This document shows, one piece after another, positions 37,401 through 45,526 of a stretch of DNA of 64,000 bases; position 1 is the first letter of the stretch, and each line of letters begins with the position of its first letter. The notes under the pieces are model-generated. The model made no database searches. It was not told where the DNA came from and saw only the letters and a list, made by a program, of their open reading frames with translations. The stretch is from Gammaproteobacteria bacterium (GTDB taxonomy: Bacteria > Pseudomonadota > Gammaproteobacteria > Xanthomonadales > Marinicellaceae), in contig JAJRQG010000104.1 of NCBI GenBank assembly GCA_024280395.1, positions 1 to 64,000 of the forward strand, given 5' to 3'. A program made the position numbers and the translations under genes.

Positions 37401-37966
37401 AACGCAAAGAGTATTTAGACCAACAAAATGATGATTTGGTTGAAGCCCTTGAAACATTGGAAAAAGCCATCCGTAAAATTGACAAAGAAACCCGCACCTT
37501 GTTTAAAGATACCTTCGAAGCGATAAACACCAATATCAAGATACTCTTTCCCAAATTATTTGGTGGTGGACACTGTTTCCTTGAGTTGACCAGTGATGAC
37601 TTGCTAACCACTGGTGTATCTATCATGGCTAGACCTCCTGGCAAACGCATATCCAATATTCAACTGTTATCTGGTGGTGAAAAAGCCTTAACCGCTGTGG
37701 CCATGGTGTTTTCTATCTTTAATCTTAATCCTGCACCATTTTGTATGCTGGATGAGGTTGATGCACCGTTGGATGATGCCAATGTTGGGCGATTTTCCAA
37801 AATGGTCAAAGAAATGTCAGATAAAGTCCAGTTCTTGTTTGTGACTCACAACAAAGTGACCATGGAAATAGCCAATCAACTTAATGGTGTCACTATGCGT
37901 GAGCCTGGAGTTTCAAGGTTAGTCAGTGTTGATTTAGCTGAAGCAAAAAACATGATAAATGATTGA
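34469..37966 (+). CDS. smc: Chromosome partition protein Smc
   Basis: Smc is the ATPase of the chromosome condensation complex with ScpA and ScpB. The 1165 residues show an N-terminal head with GPNGCGKSN (31-39) and a long coiled coil. A hinge lies around residues 505-660 (VESGWEKAVETALGDKLQALV) and a second coiled coil follows. The C-terminal head has LLSGGEKALTAVAMVFS and CMLDEVDAPLDDANVGRF. Bacteria with MukB usually lack Smc, so this points to a lineage outside Enterobacterales-like groups. The last eight bases overlap the GNAT gene downstream. Confidence 0.97.
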   Translation: MRLSKIKLSGFKSFVDTTEFLMPSNLIGVVGPNGCGKSNIIDAVRWVMGETSAKMLRGSSMTDVIFSGSSARKPVGTATVELIFDNSDGSVKGEFAKYSEISVKRLVSRDGQSKYYLNKTKCRKKDITDLFLGTGLGPRSYAIIEQGMISRIVESKPEELRGYIEEAAGISKYRERRRETERRIKHTRENLERLDDLRAEVGKHINHLQRQAKNAEKYKGLKEKYRVLEVELLVLKWQQWNKKTDNSTQVVTEFDLALEEIKTSLTGSETHIDKQRIAYHVLQDKGNKVQEQLYLVNTEIGKIEQFISHTKSLSQRLQKELEDAENAYKVSQDQLTRDQQELEKTQQDLKQVVPELEKTELNLQAKQEAFSTLEDELLEWQTSWNQLVSQISEKNRIVEVEQTKIASLDQQLIRQSDRLQVLKEESSTAVALPLENELEGLKLKQEEQNYAQEEKVEKLEQTKESQESKKQQSRTLNEKLNQLQMELHQAKGRRGSLQALQQAAMADDNEQVKTWFQDNALDDSQKLSQLLSVESGWEKAVETALGDKLQALVPSGKTSHEQALLDWKYGNLVMVENTHGNIKANKGTLAEMVQAPDVVYEWFNDIYLSESLTDALKNRDKLGSGKMSVTTDGVLVGKSWIKTIAGENEGGFLLRQKELKELEDNIEQSEATIEQTVSMIEQTRDEIAQLEGQKEQLQMDVNMGHRRVSELSANISSKKHKIEQIQLRNVQINTESEQLQVQIEIDESSVKKARASLEEAIEIASELQNQKSEQERSQHDLVATKEQAKKTLSETSSFYYQQKLLLQSLESKVDSSQNGIQRLEQHCQRLQERKTDLIKQMSQDSNPLDAKQKELDDLLEKRIETEKLRDELRQQTQSCQGELELLERQRSDHNASIEHARSKLENARLEHQSNKLRADAYAKQITEKGFEIKDILKEIQEGQNAEYKQNELERLDRSIVRLEPVNLAAISEYEEESERKEYLDQQNDDLVEALETLEKAIRKIDKETRTLFKDTFEAINTNIKILFPKLFGGGHCFLELTSDDLLTTGVSIMARPPGKRISNIQLLSGGEKALTAVAMVFSIFNLNPAPFCMLDEVDAPLDDANVGRFSKMVKEMSDKVQFLFVTHNKVTMEIANQLNGVTMREPGVSRLVSVDLAEAKNMIND

Positions 37967-38456
37967 GAATGATGAGATATTTTTATCTGAAATCACACAA
38001 GAAGACAGAAATTTTTACTGTGAAATTTATACCAATAATCAATTGATGGAGTTTGTTGTTGACCCATTAAGTATCGAATCTGCCAATAAAAGTTTCAACA
38101 TCACTTTCGATAAAATGTCAGCTACACCCAAAAAGTTACTTCTGTTTGTCATAAAATCTAAAAAAGGCCAGAAGAGATTGGGTGTTATCGGCTTGCGTTG
38201 GAACCAGCATCATCCGCAACACGTAGAAATTGGCATTATAGTCTTGGAAAAATTTCAGAGACAAGGCGTAGGTCATGCGACAAAATCCTTGCTCATTGAA
38301 CATGCCTTTAATAATCTAAATGTCATTAAAATTGTCGCGATTTGTGATAAAGATAATGTCGTTGCAATTTGTGCAAACAAAAAACTGGGTTTTAAATGTG
38401 TTGAGAAATCTATTTTAAATAACAAAAGTAAAACAATATGGGAAAAGACAAAATAA
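37959..38456 (+). CDS. GNAT-family acetyltransferase, possible borosin tailoring enzyme
   Basis: The 165-residue protein is RimJ/RimL-like, with the acetyl-CoA loop RQGVGHATKSLLIEHAF and the later NVVAICANKKLGFKCVEK. The ATG lies inside the last codons of smc (8-base overlap), and the gene overlaps the downstream methyltransferase gene by 19 bases. This suggests translational coupling with the peptide methyltransferase. Acetylation of the peptide, of a free amine or of a ribosomal protein are all possible; the link is inference from overlap only. Confidence 0.85.
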   Translation: MIENDEIFLSEITQEDRNFYCEIYTNNQLMEFVVDPLSIESANKSFNITFDKMSATPKKLLLFVIKSKKGQKRLGVIGLRWNQHHPQHVEIGIIVLEKFQRQGVGHATKSLLIEHAFNNLNVIKIVAICDKDNVVAICANKKLGFKCVEKSILNNKSKTIWEKTK

Positions 38457-39226
38457 AAAAAGGCAGTTTGGTCAATGTGGGTCTAGGCATGACATTGGGT
38501 GCGCATATTACACCGATTTCTAGAAGTTACATTGAAAAAGCCGATGTGGTGTTTGTCGCCACTTCAAATAATATTGTTGAACAGTGGGTTGAGGGCATGA
38601 ATTCCGATGTGCGCAGTTTGCAACAATACTATCAAGAGGGTACTTCTCGTATGAAAACCTATCGCAAAATGGTAGAAGTCATGATGGAAGAAGTCCGTTT
38701 GGGTAAACAAGTGTGTGGTGCATTTTATGGCCATCCAGGGGTATTTGCTTGGCCGCCTCATGAGTCAATCAAGCAGGCTAGAAAGGAAGGCTATCGGGCA
38801 CACATGGAAGCCGGTATCTCAGCTGAAGATTGCCTGTATGCTGATTTGGGTATTGATCCAGGGAAATATGGTTGTACACATTTAGAAGCCAGTCAATATA
38901 TGTTCCGCAATAAAATTATTGATCCATCAAGCTATGTAATTTTGTGGCAGGTTGCTATAGCAGGAGACAAAACATTAACAAAATTTTCCACCTCGGCTGA
39001 TTATAAACAAGTGTTGGTGGATATGTTATTGGAAACTTATCCTGAAGATTTTGAAGTGATTTTGTACGAATGTGCGGTTTTGCCAATTGAACAGGTTCAT
39101 ATTGAGGCAGTTATGTTGAAAAAATTGGCCAATGCAAGCATGAGTTTGAAAACCACCTTAGTCATCCCTCCATTAAATCAAAAAAGCCTTAATCTGGATA
39201 CCATTAAAAAAATAGAAAAACTCTAG
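38438..39226 (+). CDS. Borosin-type peptide backbone N-methyltransferase (split form)
   Basis: The 262 residues form an SAM-dependent tetrapyrrole-methylase fold, opening GSLVNVGLGMTLGAHITPISRSYIE. Borosin enzymes alpha-N-methylate backbone amides of a peptide. Known features visible are Tyr65, Arg71 and Tyr75, spaced as the Tyr-x5-Arg-x3-Tyr triad of OphMA-type enzymes, then YGHPGVFA (about 97-104) and EAGISAEDCLYADLGIDPG (124-142). The layout follows the discrete enzyme SonM of Shewanella more closely than siroheme or cobalamin methylases. The fused core peptide of fungal borosins is absent; a separate precursor lies 49 bases downstream. Confidence 0.9.
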   Translation: MGKDKIKKGSLVNVGLGMTLGAHITPISRSYIEKADVVFVATSNNIVEQWVEGMNSDVRSLQQYYQEGTSRMKTYRKMVEVMMEEVRLGKQVCGAFYGHPGVFAWPPHESIKQARKEGYRAHMEAGISAEDCLYADLGIDPGKYGCTHLEASQYMFRNKIIDPSSYVILWQVAIAGDKTLTKFSTSADYKQVLVDMLLETYPEDFEVILYECAVLPIEQVHIEAVMLKKLANASMSLKTTLVIPPLNQKSLNLDTIKKIEKL

Positions 39227-39275
39227 TCGCTATGTTACTATAGTTTTTCAAGTGAAATCAAAAAGGAATAAAAGT

Positions 39276-39470
39276 ATGAACGCTATGATTAAAACTTTAG
39301 AGGAAATCGGCCAATCTGTATCATTAAAACAATTTGATAATTCATTAGAGTTATTAAAAAGTGTGAATGTGTCAGATGGTATTATTGGGGATTTGAAAAA
39401 ATATACGATTGAATATGTGTGTATAGTCATGCCTGAAGATGATGAACCTGATGAAGAAATAAACATTTAA
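39276..39470 (+). CDS. Split borosin precursor peptide (putative)
   Basis: A 64-residue ORF directly after the methyltransferase gene. ATG 39276 has an AAGGAA ribosome binding site at 39263-39268. Residues 1-42 are predicted helical and would be the enzyme-binding leader domain. From about 43 a hydrophobic core TIEYVCIVMP follows, then an acidic, proline-containing tail EDDEPDEEINI. This order is the hallmark of separate borosin precursors such as SonA, where valine/isoleucine-type core amides are methylated. The exact methylated residues, and any cleavage after the core, cannot be seen. A GTG 24 bases upstream is a less likely start. Confidence 0.8.
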   Translation: MNAMIKTLEEIGQSVSLKQFDNSLELLKSVNVSDGIIGDLKKYTIEYVCIVMPEDDEPDEEINI

Positions 39471-39487
39471 TCTTTAGGTTGTTATTA

Positions 39488-41266
39488 ATGATGTTAAAGA
39501 CTAGACAAATGTTATTTATTCTCATTTGTCTTTTTTTTATGGGAGAGAGTTTAGCTCAATCCAATAAAGACTCAGAGTCAGAAGTACAACGTTTTTTGGA
39601 AACAACAGAAAAAATAAAGTTAACCAATCATCCACAATTTCTCAAAAACTTATCTGTTTTAGATGAAAAAGCAAATTATTTCCCCAACAATCAACGGTGT
39701 TTTTATCAATATTTGAAAAGCTATCAGATTCTTTATGCAGGTCAATTTGATGTTGCAAAGAAGAAAATAATTGGCTTGTTAAACGGGTGTAAAGACACCA
39801 ATGTGTATATAAGACTCAACGGAACATTGGCCAATATTTCTGCTATCTCAGGAGACTACACTCAAGCAGTTGCAAGACTAGATGACATTCTTCCTTTGAT
39901 AAATACTACCGAAGACCCACAACTCAAACATCATATCTATCAAGCAGCTTTTATCGTATATCGTTTGGTTAATCAAGCTGAGTTAAGTATCAAATTTTCA
40001 GAATTGATGATGAATGAAAACCCACCCAAACAACTTTTATGTAAGGCACAAGTGAATAAAAGCTTATCTATTTTTAAAATAAAAGGCAGGGATGAAAGCG
40101 ATGAAGAGATAAAACATATCATTGACCTGTGTAAGAAAAGTAAACAAACACTTTACGCACAAATACTTTTGATTTACTGGTTGAGTGAAAAGATGCAAGA
40201 TACCGATTCATTATTGATTTATCAGCAATTATTAGAAAAATTGAAATCGAATGAATATAGCATTGAAGGCACACATTTTAAGAATGTTATTGGTATAAAG
40301 AACAGTTTGATGGCTCAGCTGTATGACAAGTTAAACCAATCAGAACTGGCAAAAACCTATGCTAAACTGGTGATAGAAGGCAGTATTACAATTGGCGAAA
40401 CTGTACAAAAAATCAAAGCTTTGGATGTCTTGGTGAATTATTACCAAAAGCAAGATAATTATAAAAAAGCCAATGAGTATCTGATTGAAAAAATTGCTTC
40501 TGAAAAAAAATACAACACCGATGAACAGGCCAAATTTATGGCTTTCCAAACCGTAAAGCACAATAGTTTGGCAGATACCTATAAAATCAAATCACTTAGC
40601 CAAGAAAACAAATTATTGCAATTAAAAAACAAATTGGCAGAAAAGTCTAAAAAGAACCAACAGTTATTAAATATCCTTTATGGAAGTATGGTGTTTTTCT
40701 TTGTTATTTTTGCTTATCGACTGATTAAACAACAAAGAAAATTCAAACGCTTATCAGAGTACGACCACATGACTATGGTTTTTAATAGAAAGGGCATCAA
40801 AGAATACATGGAATATTTATTGCCGTATGCTGCTAAGAAAAATGAAGTTGTTGCATATATTATTTTTGACCTTGATTTTTTTAAAAGAGTCAATGATGTT
40901 TATGGGCATGTGGTTGGTGATTGGGTGATTAAACAAAGTATTGAAGTGTGTAAAGAACTGATTAATGAAAAAGCCACTTTTGCTAGACTGGGTGGCGAGG
41001 AATTTTCAATTGTGATTCGTGATTCTAGTGTTGATGAAGCCGTTGCATTTTCAGATCAATGCAGAAAGGCCATAAGTGACATCAATACTTTGGATGGTTC
41101 CAAGCATGATTTTGAAGTTTCTGCTAGTTTTGGTATAACCACATCCAAAATATCGGGCTATGATTATACCAAGTTAATGACACACGCTGACAATGCTTTG
41201 TACTACTCTAAAGAAAATGGACGCAATCGGATTACGATTTTTCATCCATATACTGTAAAACAATGA
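39488..41266 (+). CDS. TPR-containing membrane diguanylate cyclase
   Basis: The 592-residue protein has a signal peptide (MLFILICLFFMGESLAQ), a helical TPR-like periplasmic region (about 30-355), a coiled coil, one transmembrane helix (ILYGSMVFFFVIFAYRLI) and a GGDEF domain. The GGDEF domain begins YDHMTMVFNRKGIKEY and its active loop is RLGGEEF. The RxxD I-site is missing (NEKA), so product inhibition is unlikely. Its start lies 17 bases after the precursor gene, so it may be cotranscribed with the borosin genes, but no functional tie is known. Confidence 0.85.
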   Translation: MMLKTRQMLFILICLFFMGESLAQSNKDSESEVQRFLETTEKIKLTNHPQFLKNLSVLDEKANYFPNNQRCFYQYLKSYQILYAGQFDVAKKKIIGLLNGCKDTNVYIRLNGTLANISAISGDYTQAVARLDDILPLINTTEDPQLKHHIYQAAFIVYRLVNQAELSIKFSELMMNENPPKQLLCKAQVNKSLSIFKIKGRDESDEEIKHIIDLCKKSKQTLYAQILLIYWLSEKMQDTDSLLIYQQLLEKLKSNEYSIEGTHFKNVIGIKNSLMAQLYDKLNQSELAKTYAKLVIEGSITIGETVQKIKALDVLVNYYQKQDNYKKANEYLIEKIASEKKYNTDEQAKFMAFQTVKHNSLADTYKIKSLSQENKLLQLKNKLAEKSKKNQQLLNILYGSMVFFFVIFAYRLIKQQRKFKRLSEYDHMTMVFNRKGIKEYMEYLLPYAAKKNEVVAYIIFDLDFFKRVNDVYGHVVGDWVIKQSIEVCKELINEKATFARLGGEEFSIVIRDSSVDEAVAFSDQCRKAISDINTLDGSKHDFEVSASFGITTSKISGYDYTKLMTHADNALYYSKENGRNRITIFHPYTVKQ

Positions 41267-41275
41267 CTTTTGACA

Positions 41276-41305
41276 TGGACAAAATTTATAAAATTTAAGT
41301 ATAAT
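41276..41305 (+). promoter_or_regulatory. Sigma-70-type promoter for the RND pump genes
   Basis: TGGACA (41276-41281) and TATAAT (41300-41305) are 18 bases apart, a near-consensus promoter 31 bases before the GTG start. A consensus TTGACA at 41270-41275 is too far from the -10 (24 bases) to be the partner. Confidence 0.65.
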
Positions 41306-41336
41306 ACGCTGTTAACCTTAAATAATTTGAAATTCT

Positions 41337-44300
41337 GTGCAATTAACCCAAGCCTCATTAAAAAATCGAGTCGCCGTAGCCGTTGGTGTTTTATTGGTAG
41401 CGATATTTGGTTTTATCAGTTTAACCAAACTGCCCATACAATTGGCACCCAATGTTGATCGCCCGGCTATCGGAATCAACACTTCATGGCGTGGTGCAGC
41501 CCCTGAAGAAATAGAATCAGAAATTCTTGAGCCGCAAGAAAAAGTTTTTCAAGGATTGCCTGGTTTAACCCAGATGTCATCCACAGCCAGTCCAGGTGGT
41601 GCGGGTATAGTCCTAGAGTTTTCTAATGACACGGATATGCAACGGGCATTGGTTGAGGTCATCAATAGGTTGAACCAAGTTCCTACTTATCCGGTTGATG
41701 CCACTGAGCCAACAATCAATTTAGGGGCCAAACGTTTTGGAGGCAGTCCAATCGCCTGGTTTACATTTAACCTATTGGATGGCAACAACAAGGACATAGC
41801 CACTTATCAAGATTTTATCAATGATAATGTGGTGCCTAAAATTGAACAGATCAGTGGCGTGACCAAGGTATCTTCTTTTGGTGGCCGTCCTTATGAACTG
41901 CGTATTACCTTTGATCCGTTCAAGGCGGCAACATTGGGTATAGATTTAACCCAATTTGCCAATCTAAGTGGTTCATTTAGGAATGTTTCTGCGGGCAGCA
42001 AAGATGTGGGTAAACGCAAATATACGATTCGTTATGAAGGCAAATATACCCCACTTGATTTGGCTGATATGATTTTACAGTGGCGTGATGGAAAGCCCAT
42101 CTATTTGCGCGATGTGGCCGATATCAACATGCAAATGCAAGACAAGAGCGGCTCAATAGTACGCAATGGAACCCCATCGATTATGATGAATGTGATTCCA
42201 GAAACGGGCGTCAATGTGTTAGATGTGATGCAACAACTTAAGTTAACAGTAAGTGAGTTGGGATTGGGGCTGTTAAAAGACAATGGCTTGTCAGTTAAGC
42301 AAGTTTATGATGAGACAGTCTATACCAAATCTTCCATTTCTATGGTGCGCAACAATTTGCTATTAGGTATGTTTCTGGCCATAGGAATATTGTGGTTCTT
42401 CTTAAAGCGCCCGATTCCAGCTTTTATTGTGGCATTAGCCATTCCTATTTGCTTGTTGGCATCTTTCATAGCCATGGAAATATTGGGTCGTTCATTGAAT
42501 ATTATTTCTTTAGCGGGTCTGGCTTTTGCCACAGGAATGGTATTGGATGCCGCCATTGTTGTATTGGAAAATATTATTCGGCAAAGAGAAAAAGGACTGA
42601 AAGCCACAGCGGCCTCTTTAATTGGCACTACACAAGTTTGGGCCGCGTTGTTGGCATCAACCGCGACTACTGTTGCTATTTTCTTGCCGATAATATTTTT
42701 AAAGGATGAATCAGGACAGCTATTTGCTGATTTGGCCGTGACGATTTCTGTTTCTATCGTGGTCTCTTTAATTGTTGCGGTAACGGTTTTGCCAGCTGCT
42801 GCATCAAAATGGATAAGGGATGACAATTTTGAAGATCACCATTACCATTGGTGGGAGGGTGTATCTGATTTTATAACCAATATTACCAATACTAAAACTA
42901 AACAAATTTCTTGGATTGTGGGTTTGACCATCGTCCCAATGTTGATTGCTTATTTGATTGTGCCGCCTGCAGATTATCTGCCAGCGGGTAAACGCAATCA
43001 GAGTTTTGGTTTTATATTGCCTCAACCTGGACTGTCTGTGAAATCAGCACAAGAAGATTTGGTTGATGTAATAAAACAAAGAATTCAACCTTATGTTGAT
43101 GGCGATAAGCAACCCAAAGTGAATGAATATTTTCTGGGGTTATTTGGCCAAGGTGCTTTTTTTGGAGTCAATGCTGAAAACCCTGCAGAAGTGGATCAAC
43201 TATTAGAAATAATCAATGGACAAGTGTTGAAAGATTTACCTGATACTTTTGGAGCCACAAGACGGGCCTCAATATTTAGAGGCATTGGTGGCGCCAGACA
43301 AATTAATGTTGATTTACAAGGACCTGACTTTGAAAAAATACTCGATGTTGGCAAAGCCGCATTTGGTAAAATCCAACAACTGATTCCTAAAGCTCAAGTT
43401 AGACCTTCTCCATCATTAGAATTTGGCGAGCCAGAATTGCGCATAAAACCCAATGACAGAGCGCTTGCTGAGGCTGGCTGGAACAGAGGACAATTGTCAG
43501 GAATAATCAGATCCTTGGGCAATGGTAATTTTGTCGGTGAATATTTCAATGGCACACGCCGCTACAATGTGATTATGCGCAATGATAAATGGCTCACTCC
43601 AGAAGAATTTAGAGATGTTCCGCTGTATACGGCATCAGGTGAAATATTGGCATTGGGTGATTTAGCCAGTATTACTCGAACGGCTGGGCCCAGTCAAATT
43701 GCCAGACTTGAAAGGTTGAGAACCTTAACCTTACAAGTGACCCTACCAGATGACATCCCATTAGAAACTGGCATGAATATTTTACAAAAAGAATTAACAC
43801 CAATGCTCACAGAAATGTTGCCTGATAACAGTGTGGTGAATTATCGCGGAACTGCTGAATCTTTGACCATTGCTTTAAAAAGTTTAACCAATTCATTCTT
43901 ATTGGCAATCATCATCTTATATTTATTAATCTCTGCGATGTTTCAATCATTTAAAGACTCATTACTGGTCATAACCACAATCCCAATGGCAACTGTTGGC
44001 GGAATTTTGGCGATTCGAATAATGGATATGGCTGTTGGGCAACAAATGGATCTATTAACTATGATAGGTTTCATTATTTTATTGGGTTTAGTGGTGAATA
44101 ATGCGATATTGCTAGTTGATAGAGCACGTATGGCACAAGCTGATGGTATGAGCCGAGATGAGGCTGTTAAAAATGCAGTATTGTTGCGCATAAGACCGAT
44201 TCTGATGTCAACATTGACCAGTATATTTGGGATGCTGCCGTTATTGCTTATTCCTGGTTCAGGCACAGAACTGTATCGAGGTTTGGCAGCAGTGATTGTG

Positions 44301-44402
44301 GGTGGTATGTTCTTGTCCGCTTTATTTACCTTAATTTTATTACCGAGTCTTCTAAAACTGTTTTCAAATGACTCAACGAATATGGAACTAGAAAATGTTT
44401 AA
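41337..44402 (+). CDS. RND-family efflux pump, inner-membrane subunit
   Basis: The 1021-residue protein fits the HAE-1 subgroup of RND transporters. It opens VQLTQASLKNRVAVAVGVLLVAIFGF, where the first transmembrane helix begins. Large periplasmic loops follow each first helix (APNVDRPAIGINTSWRGAAPEEIESEI). The GTG at 41337 is the only start that keeps the conserved N terminus. It pumps drugs, lipids or metabolites against the proton gradient. Here the pump gene precedes its adaptor, the reverse of the common order, and no TolC-like outer-membrane gene is present. Confidence 0.93.
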   Translation: MQLTQASLKNRVAVAVGVLLVAIFGFISLTKLPIQLAPNVDRPAIGINTSWRGAAPEEIESEILEPQEKVFQGLPGLTQMSSTASPGGAGIVLEFSNDTDMQRALVEVINRLNQVPTYPVDATEPTINLGAKRFGGSPIAWFTFNLLDGNNKDIATYQDFINDNVVPKIEQISGVTKVSSFGGRPYELRITFDPFKAATLGIDLTQFANLSGSFRNVSAGSKDVGKRKYTIRYEGKYTPLDLADMILQWRDGKPIYLRDVADINMQMQDKSGSIVRNGTPSIMMNVIPETGVNVLDVMQQLKLTVSELGLGLLKDNGLSVKQVYDETVYTKSSISMVRNNLLLGMFLAIGILWFFLKRPIPAFIVALAIPICLLASFIAMEILGRSLNIISLAGLAFATGMVLDAAIVVLENIIRQREKGLKATAASLIGTTQVWAALLASTATTVAIFLPIIFLKDESGQLFADLAVTISVSIVVSLIVAVTVLPAAASKWIRDDNFEDHHYHWWEGVSDFITNITNTKTKQISWIVGLTIVPMLIAYLIVPPADYLPAGKRNQSFGFILPQPGLSVKSAQEDLVDVIKQRIQPYVDGDKQPKVNEYFLGLFGQGAFFGVNAENPAEVDQLLEIINGQVLKDLPDTFGATRRASIFRGIGGARQINVDLQGPDFEKILDVGKAAFGKIQQLIPKAQVRPSPSLEFGEPELRIKPNDRALAEAGWNRGQLSGIIRSLGNGNFVGEYFNGTRRYNVIMRNDKWLTPEEFRDVPLYTASGEILALGDLASITRTAGPSQIARLERLRTLTLQVTLPDDIPLETGMNILQKELTPMLTEMLPDNSVVNYRGTAESLTIALKSLTNSFLLAIIILYLLISAMFQSFKDSLLVITTIPMATVGGILAIRIMDMAVGQQMDLLTMIGFIILLGLVVNNAILLVDRARMAQADGMSRDEAVKNAVLLRIRPILMSTLTSIFGMLPLLLIPGSGTELYRGLAAVIVGGMFLSALFTLILLPSLLKLFSNDSTNMELENV

Positions 44403-44418
44403 ATTTTATCCTGATTTT

Positions 44419-44442
44419 CGGGCAGTTGGCTTTAGTCAACAC
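44419..44442. repeat. REP-like palindromic repeat, copy 1
   Basis: The 24-base sequence shares 23 bases with 59361-59384. Its centre GTTG-GCTTTAGT-CAAC is an imperfect palindrome with inverted GTTG/CAAC arms. It lies between the RND gene and the adaptor's likely start. Confidence 0.6.
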
Positions 44443-44463
44443 AATGATAAAAACAGCGCTTTT

Positions 44464-45516
44464 ATGGATAGACTAAAGTATACTATCCTAGCTGTTAGTC
44501 TATTGTTTTTTAGCATGAACACTTATGCACAATTTGGAGGTCCAACTCCGGTAAGAGTGGCATTGGCCCAAGAGGTGATGATGTCTCCAGTTCGCAAAGT
44601 GCCAGCCAATGTTCAGGCCAAATTTGTCTCGACCATAAAAGCTGAATCTCGTGGCGTAGTGAGCCAGTTGGCAGAGATTGGAGAGCAAATTAAACAAGGT
44701 GAAGTATTGGCAGAGCTAACCGATACTCAGTCAAAATTGCGTGAGCAAGAACTAAAAGACGCAGTAAAAAGTGCCCGTGCAAAGTACGAATTTTTGAAAT
44801 CCGAAAATTCGAGATTAAGAGATTTACTGAAAAAAAATCTGATATCAAATTCAGAATTAGAACAGAATCAATCCAATTATTTGTCTGCGCAAAGCGATTT
44901 GGCACAAACAAACTCACGACTAAATCAGTACTTGGATCAGATGACAAAGCTGACGATTGTTGCTCCATTTGATGGACATGTTATGCAACAGTTTGCACAA
45001 CCAGGGCAATTGTTAAATTCGGGTGATAATGTTTTAGAATTTATGCAGGATAATAATTTAGAAGTAGTGGTTTATGTTCCGTTCAAATTTAAATCACAAA
45101 TTAACAAGGATGCCATATGGAAAATTTTGACCAACGACAATAGACTTATTGATGCAACAATCAATAAATTCATACCTGCAGCCACAGGCATGTCACGAAC
45201 CATAGAAGTGCATTTAAGTGTTAACGACGATATTTTGTGGTCAGGTGAATCGGTCAATGTCATGGTACCCAAACAAGCCAGGCAGAAAGTCGTTGCAGTG
45301 CCAAGAGATGCTTTGGTCATTCGTAAGAACGGCACTTTTGTGTATACCGTTGTTGAAAATAAATCACACAAAGTGGATGTGATTATGGGTATGGCAGAAG
45401 GGGAATTAATTGCCGTTAAAGGCTTATTGTCACCAGGAGACACTGTTGTTGTTCGTGGCAATGAACGCTTAAGAAACCTGCAAGAAGTTAAAATAATTGA
45501 CAACTTAGTTAATTGA
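44464..45516 (+). CDS. RND efflux periplasmic adaptor (HlyD/MFP family)
   Basis: The 350-residue adaptor bridges the RND pump and an outer-membrane channel. ATG 44464 gives a clean signal peptide (MDRLKYTILAVSLLFFSMNTYAQ). An upstream in-frame ATG at 44395 would start inside the pump gene, overlapping its stop by eight bases, and would put the repeat at 44419-44442 inside the protein, so 44464 is preferred. Lipoyl-like half-motifs lie in SRGVVSQLAEIGEQIKQGEVL and APFDGHVMQQFAQPGQLLN, with a helical hairpin between (SARAKYEFLKSENSRLRDLL). Confidence 0.88.
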   Translation: MDRLKYTILAVSLLFFSMNTYAQFGGPTPVRVALAQEVMMSPVRKVPANVQAKFVSTIKAESRGVVSQLAEIGEQIKQGEVLAELTDTQSKLREQELKDAVKSARAKYEFLKSENSRLRDLLKKNLISNSELEQNQSNYLSAQSDLAQTNSRLNQYLDQMTKLTIVAPFDGHVMQQFAQPGQLLNSGDNVLEFMQDNNLEVVVYVPFKFKSQINKDAIWKILTNDNRLIDATINKFIPAATGMSRTIEVHLSVNDDILWSGESVNVMVPKQARQKVVAVPRDALVIRKNGTFVYTVVENKSHKVDVIMGMAEGELIAVKGLLSPGDTVVVRGNERLRNLQEVKIIDNLVN

Positions 45517-45526
45517 AAGTTGAAAA

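Noticed and set aside
38438-39226. Methyltransferase as a siroheme or cobalamin enzyme
   Set aside because: No neighbouring tetrapyrrole genes, and the Tyr-Arg-Tyr spacing plus the small downstream ORF fit borosin enzymes better.
41270-41305. Promoter using the consensus TTGACA at 41270
   Set aside because: The spacing to TATAAT would be 24 bases; TGGACA at 41276 with 18 bases fits better.
44395-44463. Adaptor start at ATG 44395
   Set aside because: It would put 23 unconserved residues before the signal peptide and read through a repeat element; 44464 gives a normal signal peptide.
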